Shown here piece by piece: positions 61,256 to 64,000 of a stretch of 64,000 bases of DNA. Each line of letters opens with the position of its first letter. Positions within the stretch are counted from its first letter, which is position 1. This DNA is from Pseudacidobacterium ailaaui. GTDB lineage: Bacteria > Acidobacteriota > Terriglobia > Terriglobales > Acidobacteriaceae. Where the stretch lies: positions 3,503,001-3,567,000 of the forward strand of contig NZ_JIAL01000001.1 in NCBI RefSeq assembly GCF_000688455.1, in the 5' to 3' direction. The position numbers and the translations under genes are program-made. The notes under the pieces are model-generated. The model ran no database searches and had not been told where the DNA came from. It was given only the letters and a program-made list of their open reading frames with translations.

Positions 61256-62656
61256 ATGGCCACTGCTTCTGACATCGAATTTGAACGAGGTCTTCCGGCC
61301 AGCCCGGACTCAGAGCGCTCAATCCTTGGCTCCATTCTGCTGGACAACCACCTATACAACGAAGCTGCGGAAAAGCTGAATGCTGAGGACTTTTCGCTGG
61401 ATTCCCACCGGCGCATCTTCGCGCGCATGGCAGAGATGATTGATGCCGGACGCGCGGTGGACATCATCACGCTTTCCGAGGAGCTGAGCAAACGTAAAGA
61501 ACTGGAAGCCATTGGCGGGGTCGCTTATCTGGCGTCTTTGACCGAAGGTCTGCCCCGGCGCCCCTCGATCGAAGAGTACGTCCGCATTGTCAAGGACAAG
61601 TCGCTCTTGCGCCAGCTCATTCACATCTGCTCCACCGCGATTACACAAGCGGCGGACCAGAGTGAAGATGCCCTGGAGGTTCTGAACGCAGCCGAAAGTG
61701 GCTTGCTTGAAGTCACAGAACGCGGCATCACACGCGGCTTCGCCAGCATTCCTGAAATTGTTCGTGACTCCTTCGGGACCATTGACAATCTCTACAAGGA
61801 AGGCCGTGAAGTCACCGGGCTGGCCACACACTTCACGGATTTTGACCGCATGACCAGCGGCCTCCAGGCGTCGGAGCTGATTATTATCGCAGCGCGCCCC
61901 TCGATGGGGAAAACGGCATGGGCCATCAATATCGCACAGAACGCGGCAGTCTATGGCGGCAAAGTCGTTGCCATCTTTTCGCTCGAAATGTCAAAGGAGT
62001 CGCTGCTCCGCCGTATGCTCGCCTCACAGGCCCTGGTCGACTCGCAGAAGATCCAGAAAGGTTTTCTGCTCCGTGAAGACCAGCAGAAACTAACCCATGC
62101 GCTGGAGCAACTTGCTGAATCCAAGATCTTTATCGACGACACGCCGGGGATATCCCTCACGGAAATGAGGGCCAAGGCACGCCGCCTGCGGCAGATGCAG
62201 GGAGGTCTGGATCTGATTGTAGTCGACTACCTGCAGCTGATGACGGCCAGCGCACCTGGCCCGGGGGCCAAACGTTATGAGAACCGCACCCAGGAAGTTT
62301 CAGCCATCTCGCGCGGTTTGAAGGCCCTGGCTAAAGAACTCCAGGTCCCGGTCATTGCGCTCTCACAGTTGAGCCGTGCTTCAGAACAGCGTGGAGGAGA
62401 CAAAAAACCCATGCTCTCCGACCTACGGGAATCCGGCTCCATCGAGCAGGACGCCGATGTGGTTGCCTTCATCCATCGCGAGGCCTATTACAACCGCGAT
62501 GAAAACGGGAATCCTGACCCGGAGAGTGAAGGCAAAGCAGAAATCATTATCGCCAAACAGCGCAACGGCCCCACCGGATCCGTACATTTGGCATATCTTT
62601 CCAAATGCACCCGGTTTGAGAACCTGGCCTTCGGAGGAGAAGGCGGGGAGTACTGA
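61256..62656 (+). CDS. dnaB: Replicative DNA helicase
   Basis: DnaB is the hexameric helicase at the replication fork. The product has the N-terminal primase-interaction domain (DSERSILGSILLDNHLYNEAAEKL), Walker A AARPSMGKTAWAINIA, Walker B LDLIVVDYLQLMTA and ALSQLSRASEQRGGDKKPMLSDLRESGSIEQDADVV. About 466 aa from ATG 61256, the usual family size; an in-frame start at 61139 would add 39 atypical residues. It lies 121 bp after the aldolase gene and probably has its own promoter. Confidence 0.96.
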   Translation: MATASDIEFERGLPASPDSERSILGSILLDNHLYNEAAEKLNAEDFSLDSHRRIFARMAEMIDAGRAVDIITLSEELSKRKELEAIGGVAYLASLTEGLPRRPSIEEYVRIVKDKSLLRQLIHICSTAITQAADQSEDALEVLNAAESGLLEVTERGITRGFASIPEIVRDSFGTIDNLYKEGREVTGLATHFTDFDRMTSGLQASELIIIAARPSMGKTAWAINIAQNAAVYGGKVVAIFSLEMSKESLLRRMLASQALVDSQKIQKGFLLREDQQKLTHALEQLAESKIFIDDTPGISLTEMRAKARRLRQMQGGLDLIVVDYLQLMTASAPGPGAKRYENRTQEVSAISRGLKALAKELQVPVIALSQLSRASEQRGGDKKPMLSDLRESGSIEQDADVVAFIHREAYYNRDENGNPDPESEGKAEIIIAKQRNGPTGSVHLAYLSKCTRFENLAFGGEGGEY

Positions 62657-62747
62657 CAGACTGGCCTTTGACAGCGTAGCCCCGGTTTCATCCTCCACAT
62701 AACTCTTTTTGATGAACGCGCTTAGTCCTTGCTCTCTGCCTTCAAGA

Positions 62748-62764
62748 TGTGCAAGCATTGCACA
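62748..62764. repeat. Perfect 7-3-7 inverted repeat downstream of dnaB
   Basis: TGTGCAA-gca-TTGCACA is an exact dyad about 90 bases past dnaB and 140 bases before the small CxxC gene. It has no U-run, so it is more likely a protein-binding site than a terminator. Confidence 0.4.
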
Positions 62765-62902
62765 CCATAGAAAGGGTGCTGGATGCTTTTGCTTTCTTGC
62801 TGTAGAAAATCCTGTCCGGTGAAAGCAATCTCGTTCCCTGCATCTAAGTTGAGGAAACGATGTGTGATGGTCATGCACCATGCATTGTGCTAAGGAGGAG
62901 AA

Positions 62903-63175
62903 ATGCAGGTTTTCTGCTTGGCAACTTCAGAACGCGCCGACATTTCCTGCCCGGTTTGTGGCCAGAGCTATGCCCTTTATTTTGAACGCAAATCCTTGGA
63001 GGAACGTCTGGCTGCGATGCACGCAGTACAGGAAACCCTGACCCACCATCATGCCCGCGGCGGGGCGGCGCCAGATGTACATCCGCAAAAGGCCTTTACC
63101 GTGCCGGAATGGAATGGACCGGCTCATATGTCCGGTGCCGCCATCCTGGGCGGCGCGCCTCCCTGGGCCGCCTGA
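62903..63175 (+). CDS. Small conserved-looking protein with a CxxC pair
   Basis: The 90-aa product starts after a very strong AAGGAGGAG ribosome site. It reads MQVFCLATSERADISCPVCG near the N-terminus, with one CxxC knuckle (CPVCG), an aromatic/charged segment (YALYFERKSLEERLAAMH) and a disordered Gly/Pro/Ala-rich second half. A single CxxC could bind zinc as a dimer or act in redox. No family was recognised. A strong terminator follows directly. It is probably expressed, given the signals on both sides. Confidence 0.65.
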   Translation: MQVFCLATSERADISCPVCGQSYALYFERKSLEERLAAMHAVQETLTHHHARGGAAPDVHPQKAFTVPEWNGPAHMSGAAILGGAPPWAA

Positions 63176-63179
63176 AAAG

Positions 63180-63214
63180 AAAAACGCCACCCCGGAAATG
63201 GGATGGCGTTTTTT
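63180..63214. terminator. Bidirectional terminator between the CxxC gene and rpsA
   Basis: AAAAACGCCACCCC-ggaaa-TGGGATGGCGTTTTTT forms a long stem (near-perfect, one mismatch) with A and T runs on both flanks, so it can stop transcripts from both convergent genes. Confidence 0.88.
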
Positions 63215-63236
63215 AGAGAAAGCTGTGGACCAGAGG

Positions 63237-64000
63237 TTATTGCCGCTTCCAGTTCACCAGATCCCCAAGGGTTGTAGTAGAGCTGGATACTGGCTGCTTG
63301 TAGGCTTCCACATCAGCACGGCTGGCCTCTTCGCCGACAGCACGAAGGCTGAGGCCAATCTTCTTCTCATCTGGATTCATCTTAATGATCTTGAAGTCGT
63401 GCTCCTGCCCTGTTTCCAGCTTCACTGGAACACCATTACTGTCCGTAGCTTCAGAGACGTGGCAGAGTCCTTCAATGCCTTCAGCGATTTCAACAAAAGC
63501 ACCGAACTGCGCCGTACGCAGGACCTTTCCATGTACCACATCGCCAATGCGATGAGTATTGAAGAAGGTCTCCCAAACGTCTGGCTGAAGCTGCTTGATT
63601 CCCAGAGAAAGACGCCGGTTTTCCGGCTCCACTCCCAGAACCACAGCCCGGACCTTCTCGCCTTTTTTCAGGACTTCAGAAGGATGTTTCACACGTTTTG
63701 TCCAGCTCAGATTGCTGACGTGGACCAGACCGTCAATTCCATCCTCAATCTCAACAAAAGCCCCGAAATCTGTCAGGTTCCGCACCCGTCCCTCAACCAC
63801 GGTCCCCGCCGGATATCTCTCAGAGAGATGCTCCCAGGGGTTCTCAAGAAGCTGCTTCATCCCCAGGGAGATACGACGGTCCTGCGGGTTGACGGCCAGA
63901 ATGACGGTTTCAACTTCATCGCCCGGTTTCACGATCTTTGAAGGATGCTTCATCCGCTTTGACCATGTCATTTCTGAGACGTGGACGAGACCTTCAATGC
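63237..64000 (-). CDS. rpsA: 30S ribosomal protein S1, 5'-truncated
   Basis: S1 recruits mRNA to the ribosome. The frame is open to the right edge (IEGLVHVSE before MTWSKRMKHPSK), so the start lies outside the window and only the C-terminal ~254 residues are seen. They contain the end of one and two further S1 OB-fold repeats (AGTVVEGRVRNLTDFGAFVEIEDGIDGLVHVSNLSW; IGDVVHGKVLRTAQFGAFVEIAEGIEGLCHVSE). Repeat spacing of about 85 residues is typical. The gene ends at the shared terminator. Confidence 0.93.
   Translation of the reverse strand, partial: IEGLVHVSEMTWSKRMKHPSKIVKPGDEVETVILAVNPQDRRISLGMKQLLENPWEHLSERYPAGTVVEGRVRNLTDFGAFVEIEDGIDGLVHVSNLSWTKRVKHPSEVLKKGEKVRAVVLGVEPENRRLSLGIKQLQPDVWETFFNTHRIGDVVHGKVLRTAQFGAFVEIAEGIEGLCHVSEATDSNGVPVKLETGQEHDFKIIKMNPDEKKIGLSLRAVGEEASRADVEAYKQPVSSSTTTLGDLVNWKRQ

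Noticed and set aside
1-64000. CRISPR arrays, tRNA or rRNA genes, insertion sequences, prophage
   Set aside because: No regularly spaced repeats, cloverleaf-like stretches, transposase or phage structural genes were seen on either strand.

Overview
The window reads as a piece of chromosome from a Terriglobia-type Acidobacteriota, such as an Acidobacteriaceae soil bacterium. This is an inference from content: a long Oar-like TonB-dependent receptor with an N-terminal carboxypeptidase-regulatory-like domain, menaquinone-type methylation, a gapless mix of core genes, and moderate-to-high GC. No rRNA, tRNA, CRISPR array or insertion sequence was recognised. Both ends cut through genes: tig at the left edge and rpsA at the right.

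Left part (1-13.3 kb): tig-clpP-clpX encode the ribosome chaperone and ATP-dependent protease and end in a clear terminator. nadB and aroB diverge from a gap of only a few dozen bases. aroB is translationally coupled to a menaquinone methyltransferase and followed by a cation efflux protein, an OsmC protein and a PASTA membrane protein. Converging on these are fmt-rsmB, a coiled-coil membrane protein and a sugar-acetyltransferase-like membrane protein.

13.4-17.3 kb: class I ribonucleotide reductase nrdA-nrdB sits behind a well-preserved cobalamin riboswitch with a matching promoter, plus an unannotated 39-residue membrane peptide gene downstream. This arrangement suggests that the B12-independent reductase is shut off when B12 is plentiful.

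17.4-34.6 kb: a MarR regulator and CPA1 antiporter; a BtuB-like receptor; an acyl-AMP ligase/ACP/PlsC three-domain fusion; an RNB nuclease; and an XRE regulator-NfeD-flotillin-PspA membrane-stress operon whose start codon abuts a perfect 38-bp palindrome. Then come treZ, a TauE/SafE exporter with its DUF1634 partner, an M50 protease, trpS and scpA.

35-41.9 kb: a Pit phosphate transporter, scpB-rluB, sucCD and a LacI regulator.

42.0-54.4 kb, the most unusual region: an eight-gene, minus-strand operon with overlapping genes. It encodes a single-module NRPS (C-A-T-TE) whose specificity code reads as glycine, a GT1 glycosyltransferase, three paralogous free-standing condensation-like acyltransferases, RhlC-like (GT2) and RhlB-like (GT1) glycosyltransferases and an ABC-2 permease. 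No RhlA is present. The simplest reading is a previously undescribed acylated, glycosylated acyl-glycine lipid (rhamnolipid-like or glycopeptidolipid-like) that is made and exported.

55-64 kb: an Oar-like receptor diverges from a sodium/solute symporter coupled to an HpcH/HpaI-type aldolase. The window ends with dnaB, a small CxxC protein and, convergent with it, rpsA.
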